A DNA stretch of 64,000 bases, taken from Ypsolopha sequella. Lineage: Eukaryota; Arthropoda; Insecta; Lepidoptera; Ypsolophidae. Location of the stretch: NCBI GenBank assembly GCA_934047225.1, contig OW203983.1, forward strand, positions 434,001 to 498,000, given 5' to 3'. Of this stretch, positions 11,445 to 21,420 are shown piece by piece; the first letter of the stretch is position 1; each line of letters begins with the position of its first letter. The position numbers were made by a program, and so were the translations under genes. Under the pieces are notes generated by a model. It did not search any database. It saw nothing but the letters and a program-made list of their open reading frames with translations, and was not told the DNA's origin.

Positions 11445-11870
11445 GTGTCTCGTGAACGCTCCCGGCGTTGTCGGAATGGCTCGCGTGTTCGTACTTCATG
11501 TTCTCGCGATAAACGCACGTGCGTTCCAGTTCCAGTGAGGGAGATCGATCTCGCAGTTTATCGCGACGCTCTTATCGTTCTCGTAGTGCCGCGCGTCGAT
11601 CTCATAGTGCGTTGCGTCGTTCATGTCGATCTTGCAGTACTTTGCGACACGCCCATCGATCTCGTAGTGTTGTATGTCAATCTCGTGTCGTTTTTGTCGA
11701 TCTATACAAAACAAAACCGTACCAAACAAGAATCCTGTGGTTCAACCATAAAAAATTCGTCACGAGCACCGGAGCCAAGCACCGGTAGAGAACCTAACTG
11801 CTTCACTTGTGGCCATCGGGGCTATCTCCGCAGCAATTGCCCGAAGAAGCAGAAACTTCCGGTTGAGTAA
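11445..11870 (+). pseudogene. Gypsy-type gag remnant, SR-rich with a mutated zinc knuckle
   Basis: The frame starts MSRERSRRCRNGSRV. The adjacent frame over 11519-11690 reads as Ser-Arg repeats (RSRSLSRRSYRSRSAARR), so the ancestral gag probably had an SR-rich segment now split by frameshifts. The end reads PNCFTCGHRGYLRSNCPKK, a retroviral-type CCHC knuckle with the usual His replaced by Tyr. Such knuckles bind genomic RNA. A TAA at 11868-11870 ends the frame, and reverse transcriptase sequence resumes in the same frame straight after it. Confidence 0.7.
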
Positions 11871-12044
11871 ACGAAGGCATACATCAAGGTGTTGGGGATC
11901 CTCACCAATGCGGGATTTTCAATAAATCTTCGTAAATGTGCTTTCCTAGTTACTAAAGTAGTGTATCTCGGTAGGATTATCAGTAAAAGTCAGGTTAGGC
12001 CGAGTCCTCGCAAAATCAAAGCCTTGGCAACACCTCAGCCCTGA
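11871..12044 (+). pseudogene. Gypsy-type reverse transcriptase C-terminal fragment
   Basis: Directly after the gag stop, in the same frame, the translation contains VLGILTNAGFSINLRKC and VVYLGRIISKSQVRPSPRK. This is the thumb-proximal block of Ty3/gypsy reverse transcriptase (KCxF...YLG...I.P.P.K). It ends at a TGA at 12042-12044, with NVKQVR continuing in another frame. Protease and most of the reverse transcriptase are gone, so a large deletion joined the gag knuckle to the reverse transcriptase. Confidence 0.8.
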
Positions 12045-12439
12045 GTAATGTAAAACAGGTTGCGTCGAATCAACAAGGAACGTGTTTCATGAAGTAGCTC
12101 ATAGAGGCGTGATGTAGTAGGTTGTTGTAGTGACTTACGAGACAGGAACCATAATTGTCGATTTGTGCCGTGCCGGACACATGGGGGTTGTAAGGGCACA
12201 TAGTATGTATGGGTCAATCTTTGTCTATGGATGTTATTTTCACTTACACAACGTGGTAGGTACAAAAAAAAATAAAAGTGAAACCTTTTACATTTTTTTT
12301 TCTGTGTGGGTGTGTTTTTGGTTGCAGCTCTGGTGCTGAGACTGCCCGAACCGTGCTGATGTTGAGCGTGCCTGTGCCGCGCTGATGCTGAGCCCGCCTG
12401 TGCCAAGCCGATGCAATGGTGATGCTGTCTGATGTGGCG

Positions 12440-12786
12440 TTGAAATGCACTGCTGTTGTTGTGGAGCCATCTGCACTGGTGTGGCGCTGTGCTGCGCTGA
12501 AGAACCGTTTGTTGTGGAGCCATCTGCACTGGTGTGGTGCTGTGCTGCGCTGAAGAACCGTTTGTTGTGGAGCCATCTGCACTGGTGTGGCGCTGTGCTG
12601 CGCTGAAGAACCGTTTGTTGTGGAGCCATCTGCACTGGTGTGGCGCTGTGCTGCGCTGAAGAACCGTTTGTTGTGGAGCCATCTGCACTGGTGTGGCGCT
12701 GTGCTGCGCTGAAGAACCGTTTGTTGTGGAGCCATCTGCACTGGTGTGGCGCTGTGCTGCGCTGAAGAACCGTTTGCTTACGGTGA
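12440..12786. repeat. 53-bp minisatellite, about 6.5 copies
   Basis: The unit contains ctgtgctgcgctgaagaac and gagccatctgcactggtgtg. Successive copies begin at 12487, 12540, 12593, 12646 and 12699, with partial copies at each end. Long minus-strand frames here are repeat artefacts. Confidence 0.93.
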
Positions 12787-12895
12787 TGCGGCACTGGATG
12801 TTCTGGTGGACACCCGTGTGCGCTGTGGTGGCGCCGTTGTCGTGCACTGAGATAAGCTTCACGTCGTGCTTCAGTTCACGTGTTGCGTTTTAGAC

Positions 12896-13190
12896 GTGTA
12901 GAGGACGGACTGCGAGACATTCCTTTCGGTGATTTGGTAATCGCCCTACACGATAGGTTATGTAGAGGGCGGATTGCGAGACGATCCTATCGGCGATATA
13001 CGCCCTACATAACAGCGAATAAACATGGATCCATGTGTTGTGTTTTACACGTGTAGAGGACGGACTGCGAGACGTTCCTTTCGGTGATTTGGTAATCGCC
13101 CTACACTATTGGTTATGTAGAGGACGGACTGCGAGACGATCCTATCGGCGATAAATGCCCTACATAACAGCGAATGAACATGGATCCATG
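12896..13190. repeat. 155-bp tandem duplication, each copy with two hairpins and a palindrome
   Basis: Each copy holds one hairpin bounded by GTGTAG...CTACAC (12896-12951 and 13051-13106), one bounded by TTATGTAG...CTACATAA (12958-13012 and 13113-13167), and the 12-bp palindrome CATGGATCCATG (13024-13035 and 13179-13190). The two hairpins are related (aggacggactgcgagac shared), so one ancestral unit was duplicated twice. Confidence 0.88.
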
Positions 13191-13199
13191 TGTGTTGCG

Positions 13200-13879
13200 T
13201 GAAGTATAATTTATGATGTTTCTATGTGATGAATGCAATGACATTCTATATTCTATACCATAGACATATCATCGGTGCGCTGTTGGCGGGACGGCAACAT
13301 TGTCCTTAAACGCGGCCCAAGCACACGTAAAGACTGGTCATCAACTGTCCATGAACTAGTGGCGACAAACCTATCAACCAATCAGGTGGCGGGGGCAGGC
13401 CAGAATGTTCCCACTTTTGTACATTTCACAATTTTATGGTGACTCTCAACTAACCTGATAAAAATATTTTAGTTTAGATTTTTTTTTTTACTACAGTCAT
13501 TTTAATCCCATCAAAAACATAAAATGTACAAAAATGTCAAGTCTCGCAACGCAATCCTTCCACCGTTAAAAGTTGTGAGATCTTATGTAAAGCCAAGTCT
13601 GTTATTTTAGTTTGTATGGAAGCACCTGTTCATTTTAGTTGGTATGGGATCACCTATTTAACAAATGTATCATTAATTGTTTCCTAAAGTTACCTACCAA
13701 CATTAAGTGACTGTATTAATATTAGTCAAGTTTATTTCTCTAATAAAGTAAGTATAATTCTCTAATAAAATTGCGACTTCGCAATCGCACAGCAACATAT
13801 ACAATCTACCTAATACCAATTTATTTGCGATTTGAGAAGATATTTCTACGCATCAGCGCTTTATTTGTGCGCATTTTTT
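13200..13879. other. Gene-free stretch
   Basis: No coding sequence or recognisable element. AT-rich, with an unremarkable GC-richer section at about 13270-13400. Confidence 0.4.
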
Positions 13880-14100
13880 TTCAACATAAAACTTATACTA
13901 AACAACAAAAGAGTTATATCTACTTTAACCAAGGGATAAGAAAATACCAGAGAGCAGGAATTCAGGTTAATGAAAAAAAAAGAAAAACATATATCTTTGC
14001 CTACCTGTCTCATTTAGTCTATTTCCTTTTACAGTCTGTAATTAATTAATGTTAACTCTTAGAGGAATCACAAGTTAGGTAATAATACTAATTAATTAAA

Positions 14101-15840
14101 CTATAACCTACCACCACGACAAATATCATTATCACTGTAACACCATGCTTCACCATCATCCAAGTATTCATTTATTTTATAATATGCCTTTTTCAGTAGG
14201 CCCTGCTTAATATATTGTTTAAACTTATTCTCTGACAAAGTAAGGACCTCTTTTGGAAGTTTATTATAAAAGCTTATACCATGTACTACGAAAGAGGTAC
14301 TCACTTTGGCGAGTCTGATTTTTGGAAAAGCCAGTTTATGCTTACTTCTGGTTTCACTACAATGTTGCTCACCAAGCCTTGGGAAAGCCAACATTTTTTC
14401 TGACATATCTAAGGACTTGGTAAATATATTCACAAGGAACCGTTAATATATTAATTTCTTTGAACTTTTCTCTTAATGAATCCCGGTGCTTCATATTATA
14501 AATAGCCCGAATTGCTCTCTTCTGCAAAACAAAGACTGCGTCTGTATCCGCGGCTCTACCCCACAACAGCATGCCGTATGACATAATGCTGTGAAAGTAA
14601 CTAAAATAGACTAGTCTAGCAGTATCTACATCAGTAATTTGCCTTATGCGTCTAACAGCGTATGCGGCCGAAGTAAGGGCTTCTATGTGGGGACCCCACT
14701 GAAGACGAGAGTCTACCGTAATGCCCAAAAACTTAGTTTCGTTAACTAACTCCAGCTTGGACCCCTGCAAAAGCAAGTTACCATCCACTTGAATTACATT
14801 TGGTAACGTGAATTTTATACATTTTGTCTTTTTTGCGTTTAAAACTAAATTATTTACAGTAAACCAATCAAGCACCAGTGATAAAGTTGAATTCGCGTCG
14901 TCAAGGATATCTTTACGTCTATTAACTTTAAAAATAAGTGACGTGTCGTCTGCGTTTGCGAATAGTACTATGTTAGTTAAGTCTTCAATTAAATAGGGAA
15001 GGTCATTTATGTAAATTAAAAACAGCAAGGGCCCCAATATGGAACCCTGCGGGACACCCATTTTAACTAATGTTCCAAACGATTTTACCCCGTCAATGTC
15101 TACCTTTTGAATACGATCACTAAGATACGACTTCATTAACGCCAAAGATTTGCCCCTCACTCCGTAGTGATCTAATTTACATAAGAGTATTTCATGATTA
15201 ACGCAATCAAAGGCTTTCGAGAGGTCACAAAATACACCAAATGCATCTTGCTTTTCTTCCCAAGCATCAAAAATGTGCTTAACTAAAGCAACTCCTGCAT
15301 CCAGTGGCGTGCACAGAACTTTTTTCCGGAAAAGCAATCAGAAGGTCAAGTACAACAATAAAAAAAATATGAATTTTTTTTAATGACACTTTGAAAAAAA
15401 TAGATTGTATGACGCCAAGGTAGGCACTGCCTTTCCTAGAGTGAACATTTTCAAACAATTTTTTTTTTCAAAGTGTTATTTAAATTTTTTCATATTTTTT
15501 TATTGTCGTACTTGACCTTCTGATTGCTTTTCCGGAAAAAAGTTCTGTGCACGCCACTGCCTGCATCAGTGGTTGACCTCCCTCTAGTGAATCCATATTG
15601 TTCACAGTGAAGTAACTTATTTAAATTAAAAGAAATAACAATTGATTAAAAACAATTTTTTCAAAAACCTTACTCAAAACCGGTAAAACTGACACAGGTC
15701 TATAGTTTGATGGGTCACCGTTGTCGCCTGATTTAAAAAGGGGGATCAATTTACTAAACTTCATTAAGTCAGGAAAGATACCATTTATTAAAAATTAATG
15801 CCAAATAAGGAGCTATTAAATCAATAACAGAACATATAAC
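14101..15840 (-). pseudogene. LINE family A reverse transcriptase
   Basis: The minus strand at 15840-15600 reads PLFKSGDNGDPSNYRPVSVL. After the MITE, DLSKAFDCVNHE, VPQGSILGPLLFLIYINDLP and the catalytic region follow. The FADD motif is altered to FANADD by two extra residues (about 14951-14959), which should disable catalysis. A frameshift near 14420 leads into the C-terminal segment 14433-14101, ending KINEYLDDGEAW. The apparent start MLFRKKVLCT is MITE-derived. Family placement (jockey/CR1 group) is by motif resemblance only. Confidence 0.85.
15302..15559. mobile_element. hAT-type MITE with 8-bp target duplication
   Basis: A 258-bp element starts CAGTGGCGTGCACAG and ends with its reverse complement. 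The arms extend over about 60 bp with near-perfect complementarity. It is flanked by CCTGCATC at 15294-15301 and 15560-15567. An 8-bp target duplication and CAG-type ends are hallmarks of hAT elements. It encodes nothing. Removing it joins the LINE reading frame on both sides, confirming the insertion. Confidence 0.92.
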
Positions 15841-15849
15841 TTTCACAGA

Positions 15850-15960
15850 TAGGCCCATAATAAAGACATAAGTCCTCGAAATTTTTCGAGTATTTCATGA
15901 AATACACAGAAAAGAAACACCCGTAGTTTTTCGCATATCGCCTTAAATAGACTAAATGTG
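15850..15960. repeat. Dispersed repeat, inverted copy near 28890-29110
   Basis: The segment around tatttcatgaaatacac with a tatcgcctta motif matches, in reverse orientation, the sequence at about 28890-28950. It is a diverged dispersed repeat with no coding. Confidence 0.5.
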
Positions 15961-15964
15961 ATTT

Positions 15965-16260
15965 AGGGTTCCTTACCCAAGGCACAGATTATTATAACAA
16001 AGGCTCTATCGTTAGAACGGTTATACATACAAGTACCTACAAGTTGAAAATTTAGGCAGACTACTTTAAAGTAAAATAACAAATAATAAAAATGAGGGTT
16101 CCTTCCTAAAAAGGTACCGAATTTTTTGTCAAGCGCTACCATTTTATTCCGTTTTATCGCTTTGTTTTTTGTCGCCTTGATGGTGCTATGGCATCTATGT
16201 TGTTGCAATTTACTTTTAGGGTTCCGTACCCGTATTGTGTGGGGGTACGGAACCCTTTTC
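15965..16260. repeat. ggttccgtaccc-type dispersed repeat, copy 1
   Basis: It shares agattattataacaaaggc and ttttatcgctttgttttttg with 16361-16572 at high similarity. It ends with an inverted pair, gggttccgtaccc and ggggtacggaaccc, at about 16219-16258. This is a repeat type widespread in lepidopteran DNA. It shows the empty site for the LINE at 16573-20935. Confidence 0.7.
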
Positions 16261-16360
16261 GCACTTAACCGTTTTTTTAGTGACTTAATTACGAAATTAT
16301 ATTCTCGTGTTATATAGACTAATTATTGTGAATGTGTCGAACATTATAAACCCCCCATTT

Positions 16361-16572
16361 TAGGGTTCCTTACCCAAGGAACAGATTATTATAACAAAGG
16401 CTCTATCTTTAGAACGGTAATACAGACAAGTACAAGTTTTAACTTTGGGCAGTTTGTAGTAAATACTTTAAAGTAAAATAATGAAAATTAGGGTTCCGAC
16501 CTAAAAAGGTACCAAATTGTTTGTCAGGCACTACCGTTTTATCGCTTTGTTTTTTGTCGCCTTAATGTTGCT
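16361..16572. repeat. ggttccgtaccc-type repeat, copy 2, left part
   Basis: A direct copy of 15965-16185 that stops at ttgctata, where the LINE tail begins. The repeat resumes at about 20936 (ggcatctat...), on the far side of the LINE, with its paired ggttctgtaccc and gtacggaaccc. Confidence 0.75.
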
Positions 16573-16724
16573 ATAATAATAATAATAATAATAATATTTC
16601 TTTATTCGAGTAATAAAAGAACTCATTGTGTTAGTTATATACAAGGAAGGCTTAATTATCTAGGGTTAGTTAACACAAACATTAATTATATACAGTCGTT
16701 TTATAATTGATTACATAATAAATT

Positions 16725-18329
16725 TTACTTTATATGTAGGCTGGAACAGTGCCCAAGGTAGTATGCATCCAACCGGTTGGCGAACGTTCTAAGGATGTTG
16801 TTGCGGCTGGCCCGCACCCTGCAGAGCAGAGACGCGCTGCGCCTGCGCATCGTCGCGTAGAAGCAATCCACGCTTGCTTCCGCGAACATGCCCGAAGCAC
16901 TGCAGAACCGGGGCAGCCGCACCAACGTCCTGAACGCGTCGTTATACTGCACGCGAAGAGCGTTATACTGCTTTTGGGTATATTTCGCCCAGAGGGTGCC
17001 CGTATAAAAAGATGTGCAGTAGGCTCTGAACAGTGTAAGCTTAACTTCTCTCGAGCTTCGGGCAAACCTCCGGGCAATCATGTTAGCCCTGACAGACAAC
17101 GCTCTCCGCTCTCGCTCTATGTCTGCATCGTCCCTGAGACCAGCGGTGACTATGTGCCCCAAGTACTTAAACTGTTGCACCCTATTCAATGTTGCACCGT
17201 TCAGTTTAATAGGTGGTACATCCATGTGATAACCCGACCCGGTCTCAAAGACCATGCATTCACTCTTGCGGGCATTGTATAATAATCCGTGCGAGGCAGC
17301 ATATCTTTCGCAGATCCTCAACAGTTTCACAAGACCATCGACTGAGGCGCTCAGCAGCACCATATCGTCCGCATAGCTGATGTTATTGACACAGACACCG
17401 TCTACATGACAACCTACGTGGGTGCTGCTGAGCTCCTCAATCAGTGCGTTCACGTAAAGGTTAAATAGCACAGGAGAGGTTAACCCACCTTGACGAACTC
17501 CACACTCCATCCTGTATGGATCCGAGCATGTGCCCGCCCAATTAACAATATTAACTTGGTTGTTATACCAATATTTAAAAATTGACGTTATATCAGATGG
17601 AACATCAGTATTTTTCAACTTTTCCCACAAAATATCGTAGCTGACCAGATCGAAAGCCTTGGACAGATCAAGAAAACAAGCATAAACAGCAGTTTTTCGA
17701 GACGAGTAATATTTGACAGTTTCCTTCAAACATAAAACAGCCATTTCTGTTGACAACCCAGGTCTGAAACCGAATTGATTGTCGTGGATGTGTAGATACT
17801 TGTTTAATTGAAAATTTAATACACTGTCCAAGACCTTCGATACAACTGTTGCCAGTGATATGGGTCGGTAGTTGGTTTTGTCTGACGCGTCACCTGTCTT
17901 ATTTTTTACAATCGGTACCACCAAAGTCTTCATTAAATCGTCAGGTAGATATGTGTGACCTAGACAAAATGTGTACAGCATAGCTAGTACTCTTGGTAGG
18001 TGAGGCCCAGCATGTTGGAGGTGCTCAATGCTGAGACCATCGTGACCTGGGGATTTACCCCTCGACATATTTTTGATCGCTTTAGTAACATCCTTGGCCA
18101 ACACTATGTTATCCAACTGCTCACCATGTGTCTCAGCATTCAGTACGGATCGCGATGGACCTAAAGGCGACTTAACAATAAACTGATCTTTGAACGCCTC
18201 CGCTATATCCTTAGGGTCTGCAATGCCGTCAACATTCACGGGGAGACCAGACTTATTGTTTAATTTATTTGTTGCTTTCCAAAAGTTTCGGAAATCGTTT
18301 TTGGAATGGTGAGACGCAATCATATCCAT
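16725..18329 (-). pseudogene. LINE ORF2, reverse transcriptase part, 534 codons open
   Basis: It contains NYRPISL (residues 153-159), GFRPGLS (187-193), DLSKAFD (221-227), GVRQGG (277-282) and YADD (319-322), the complete set of reverse transcriptase palm motifs. The C-terminal thumb region and a cysteine-containing end follow. The frame is fully open but is separated from the endonuclease by the small frameshift near 18335. Its intactness suggests a recent insertion. Confidence 0.88.
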
Positions 18330-19561
18330 TTTGATTTGATTTGCTCAGCATGATTCTGACACCATTTTAAGCGTGATTTGAAGATTTTTCTGCTTTCAAA
18401 CATCTCATGATATACAATACCAACGTTAGGTTTTCCGTGCCATATCCAGTTTTGAAACTTAAGTCTTGCCTCCCTATGAGAATCGCTGACATGTTTGTTC
18501 CAGCCTATCACAACTTTTCTTTTAAAATTATGTTTATTCTCATATGTTGCCGTAGCAGCTTCGCATAAAATAGAAATTATCTCATAATACATTTGATCGA
18601 TAGTGTATTTATGCTGTGCGTCATTACAAGATCGGTCAGAACATGTCTGAAACTCAACAGGAAAATCTATGTTTTTAAGCTTCTCGTGACAAATTTTTGA
18701 ATACATACTAATTTGTTCAGGTTCTCTATTTCCCCAAATAATTTTATTCGGGATCCTAGGTGTACTAATAGATAGTTTAGGTTTTATTAGGTTCATATTA
18801 CATTCAACTATTAAAGGAAAATGATCTGACCACGTTACATCAACTTTAACCTCGACTTTTTCAACCGTAGACATGGCCGAGGTTGAGACCAAACAGTGAT
18901 CCAACCATCGACGCGATCCATGTGATTCACTAATAAAAGTGTAAGTTCCAGAGTCTAAGCCTAAGATTTCAGTATCGGCGCATGACCACTGTAGGTCTTT
19001 ACAAAAATTTGTAAGGTCCCTAAAAAACATTTCCGAAGGATGCGCATTAAAGTCACCCATAACGTAAACATATTCTATATTTTCATTAGTAACAATGGCA
19101 CTCACCGCGCCCAGGCAATCCATAAACAATGACTGATTTTCATACTTATCCGTAGGCATGTAAACATTTATAACTAAAAAAGACTTTTCACACGTCACTA
19201 TTTTTATTGCACAAATACGGGGATTATCACACTTTATTACTGACACATTTTCAAAAACAGATTTTTTCCAAAACAGAGCAACCCCACCGTGAGGCCGCCC
19301 CCGCAACATCCCTGCCGTTGTGTCCACCGCCGAGGTTCCCGTACAGTTGAAATCGTTATCTATACTGCACAGATAAGACAATTCGCTCGGTAACAACCAC
19401 GTTTCTTGTAAACAGATTACGTCACAAGATCGACACAATTCTCTGATACTTTGCACAGAGCGTTTAACATTTTTGCAGTTAAAACTTACTATTCTACATA
19501 AAGTCGTATTATACATAGTTTTGTTGTAAGTTGCCGCTAACAGATTTTTCGCTATACGCAC
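18320..19561 (-). pseudogene. LINE ORF2, endonuclease part
   Basis: The frame carries the endonuclease motifs in order: VSFNCKNVKRSVQ, ICLQETW, VYVMGDFNAHP, SRRWLDHCLVS and WSDHFPLIV. All the metal-binding and catalytic residues expected from these motifs are present. The likely start is at MYNTTLCRIV, just inside the overlap with ORF1. The frame ends at AEQIKSKWI, where a 5-bp tandem duplication (tttga read on the plus strand, about 18333-18345) shifts out of the reverse transcriptase frame. This is the only visible break in ORF2. Confidence 0.85.
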
Positions 19562-20882
19562 CTTTGTGCTTAAAACTCACGAAACGCCGAAATATAACAT
19601 CTTTGGGCCAAAGATTTTCATTCAAGAAAGTTTTTACCTTTTCGTTTGATACGAAAAACTTATAAGCGTTGTGATCAGATCGTTTTCGAATAGATATTTT
19701 CTCTAGGACGACAGTTTCCTGTGTCATCCTCCGTATGTAATTTATAATATCCAATTCCGTCGTATCCTTGTGGATGTTCGTAATAAAAATCGGGACCTTA
19801 ACATCCGCGGCTCTAAATTTTCCCTCATCATCACGTGCCTGGCCAGATTTTCCGGCATAACGATATCGTAATCTACTTTTTCTACTCTCTACTACCTGCC
19901 ATGAATCATTCGAATCTTTATTTATAGAATTCAAATTTCGTTCATCTGATTTAACAATATCCGTATAGGACACGTTCTGTTGCAGTTTCTTGCTTACATT
20001 CGTCTTTGCATTCGTGTGACTGCTGCCGTTGTTTTGTTTCTTCGCATTATCCGTTAAACTTATCAACTGTTGTGCGGGCTGCGCCGGCGGCGGCGGCGGA
20101 GCGGGTGGGGATGTTGTCACCGGACCGGTTCTAGATTCTGTCGCCTCGGTTGTCGTCACCGCTAGACTATTATTGGGCTGGTTACAATCGTTGCTCGATA
20201 TTTTACTTCTACCCTCCAAATCTTGCGACTGACATTGTTTTTCCTGATGACTTTCTCCATCATGTATAGATGATGCTGCGTTTACCATTTCATTCGAACA
20301 GTTTAGAACTGTTGTATCAAAAGGCATGATTCCGAAGGGTCCACTATCATGATAATAAGCACCTCGCCTATTATTTACGTTGATATTTCGATATTCATTA
20401 GTGTATAATGGAGAAGACAGAGAAGACGATTTTAAATTTAAGAAATCCGATTTTATGTCTTCCAGCTGCTCTAATGTTGCGAACGTTGACTTCATATTCT
20501 CCACTTCTGTCTTAAGTAATGTGATATCCTTCAAAAGCTTCGTTACATCAAGATGATCAAATGTAATCGGGGGAAGTTTCTCCAGGTCCCGAGCTACAAA
20601 AACTGGTATTACATCTGGATCCGAGGATTTCAGTAACGCTATGATGTCTTGCACGTCGCGATTTTCTTTTCCGTCCTTTTTACGTGTAATTTTTCGTTTG
20701 TCAGTAGGGAGCGATTCAAATAGTAACGACTTCGATTGTTTTATTTCATCACTGGTAAATGCCGACACACACACTTTAATTAAGCTAATTTCATCAATAA
20801 CTGATAGCTTGTTTTGCATATATGCCAACATTTCGTCTATCACAACATTGCAGTTACAACATTTCACTGTCACCGCCGTCAT
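19509..20882 (-). CDS. LINE ORF1 protein, 457 codons, open
   Basis: The start at 20882 (MTAVTVKCCNCNVV) is chosen because upstream codons to 21131 run into flanking repeat sequence. The protein has an N-terminal cysteine cluster, a charged helical region around residues 130-180 (likely coiled coil), a low-complexity middle with a proline run, and a C-terminal block (VPIFITNIHKDTTELDIINY) resembling an RNA-recognition fold. LINE ORF1 proteins coat the element RNA. The end overlaps the start of ORF2, as in other two-ORF LINEs. No internal stop is present. Confidence 0.82.
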   Translation of the reverse strand: MTAVTVKCCNCNVVIDEMLAYMQNKLSVIDEISLIKVCVSAFTSDEIKQSKSLLFESLPTDKRKITRKKDGKENRDVQDIIALLKSSDPDVIPVFVARDLEKLPPITFDHLDVTKLLKDITLLKTEVENMKSTFATLEQLEDIKSDFLNLKSSSLSSPLYTNEYRNINVNNRRGAYYHDSGPFGIMPFDTTVLNCSNEMVNAASSIHDGESHQEKQCQSQDLEGRSKISSNDCNQPNNSLAVTTTEATESRTGPVTTSPPAPPPPPAQPAQQLISLTDNAKKQNNGSSHTNAKTNVSKKLQQNVSYTDIVKSDERNLNSINKDSNDSWQVVESRKSRLRYRYAGKSGQARDDEGKFRAADVKVPIFITNIHKDTTELDIINYIRRMTQETVVLEKISIRKRSDHNAYKFFVSNEKVKTFLNENLWPKDVIFRRFVSFKHKGAYSEKSVSGNLQQNYV

Positions 20883-20935
20883 TTTCGCATCGAGAGTATC
20901 ACCACCGCTTTTGACGAGAGCGCGCGCGAGACTGA

Positions 20936-21420
20936 TGGCATCTATATTGTAGTTATTTAATTTTAGGGTTCTGTACCCATATGGTGTAGGAGTACGGAAC
21001 CCTTTATGCGCGAGTCCGATTCGCACTTTACCGGTTTTTTTTTTTTGCACTTTAACGCATTCAGTTTTTATTTTTACTAATTGCTCTATTTTCGCAGATA
21101 AAGGTATACATTTTTTTACACTTTTTACCATCTAGCGTCACGAGGTAGAATTTTTCGTGGTAGATGTCTTTAATGCAAAGCAGCATACCACCAACGTCAT
21201 CTAGTGTCATACAAAATTATAGATGCAGCTGGAAACATACATTTTGTATAGACTGTATGGAATTAATAAATTACCAACCGCAAATAACATTTGTATATTT
21301 TTTGTTCCTATATGCACTTAACACTAACCGTATGCAAAATTTCAAGTTTGTAGGCCTGCTAGAACACCGTTAGACTTTTGATGATCAGTCAGTCAGTCAG
21401 TGACAAAATAAGGGAACTTT
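20936..21420. repeat. ggttccgtaccc-type repeat, right part
   Basis: Continues the repeat interrupted by the LINE: ggcatctat, then gggttctgtaccc and gtacggaaccc at about 20965-21003, followed by cgagtccgattcgcactt and a poly-T run. It ends near the gatcagtcagtcagtcag motif at about 21383. Confidence 0.65.

Larger units (their letters stand above)
13880..15840 (-). mobile_element. LINE family A, copy 1 (5' truncated)
   Basis: Reverse transcriptase coding lies on the minus strand, followed by a 3' untranslated region at about 13880-14100. That untranslated region is closely repeated at 33425-33548 plus 34681-34790 and at 52210-52440. A hAT-type MITE interrupts the coding part at 15302-15559. 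The 5' end fades out near 15840 and the far 3' tail seen in other copies is missing. Confidence 0.87.
16573..20935 (-). mobile_element. Near-complete two-ORF LINE (CR1-group, Rex1/Daphne-like)
   Basis: A 4.36-kb element with ORF1, endonuclease and reverse transcriptase on the minus strand and a (TTATTA)-type 3' tail at 16573-16600. Both ends interrupt a ggttccgtaccc-type repeat whose uninterrupted form is at 15965-16260, so the boundaries are well supported. ORF1 is open throughout and ORF2 has one visible frame break. Clade naming rests on my reading of the GVRQGG...YADD block and needs a phylogeny. Confidence 0.9.

Noticed and set aside
12035..12862. Three overlapping minus-strand frames with repeated SAQRHTSADGSTT-type sequence
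   Set aside because: They are frame-shifted readings of the 53-bp minisatellite, whose length is not a multiple of three.
16749..17282. 177-codon plus-strand frame
   Set aside because: Antisense to the LINE reverse transcriptase, which has full motifs. It has no domain of its own.
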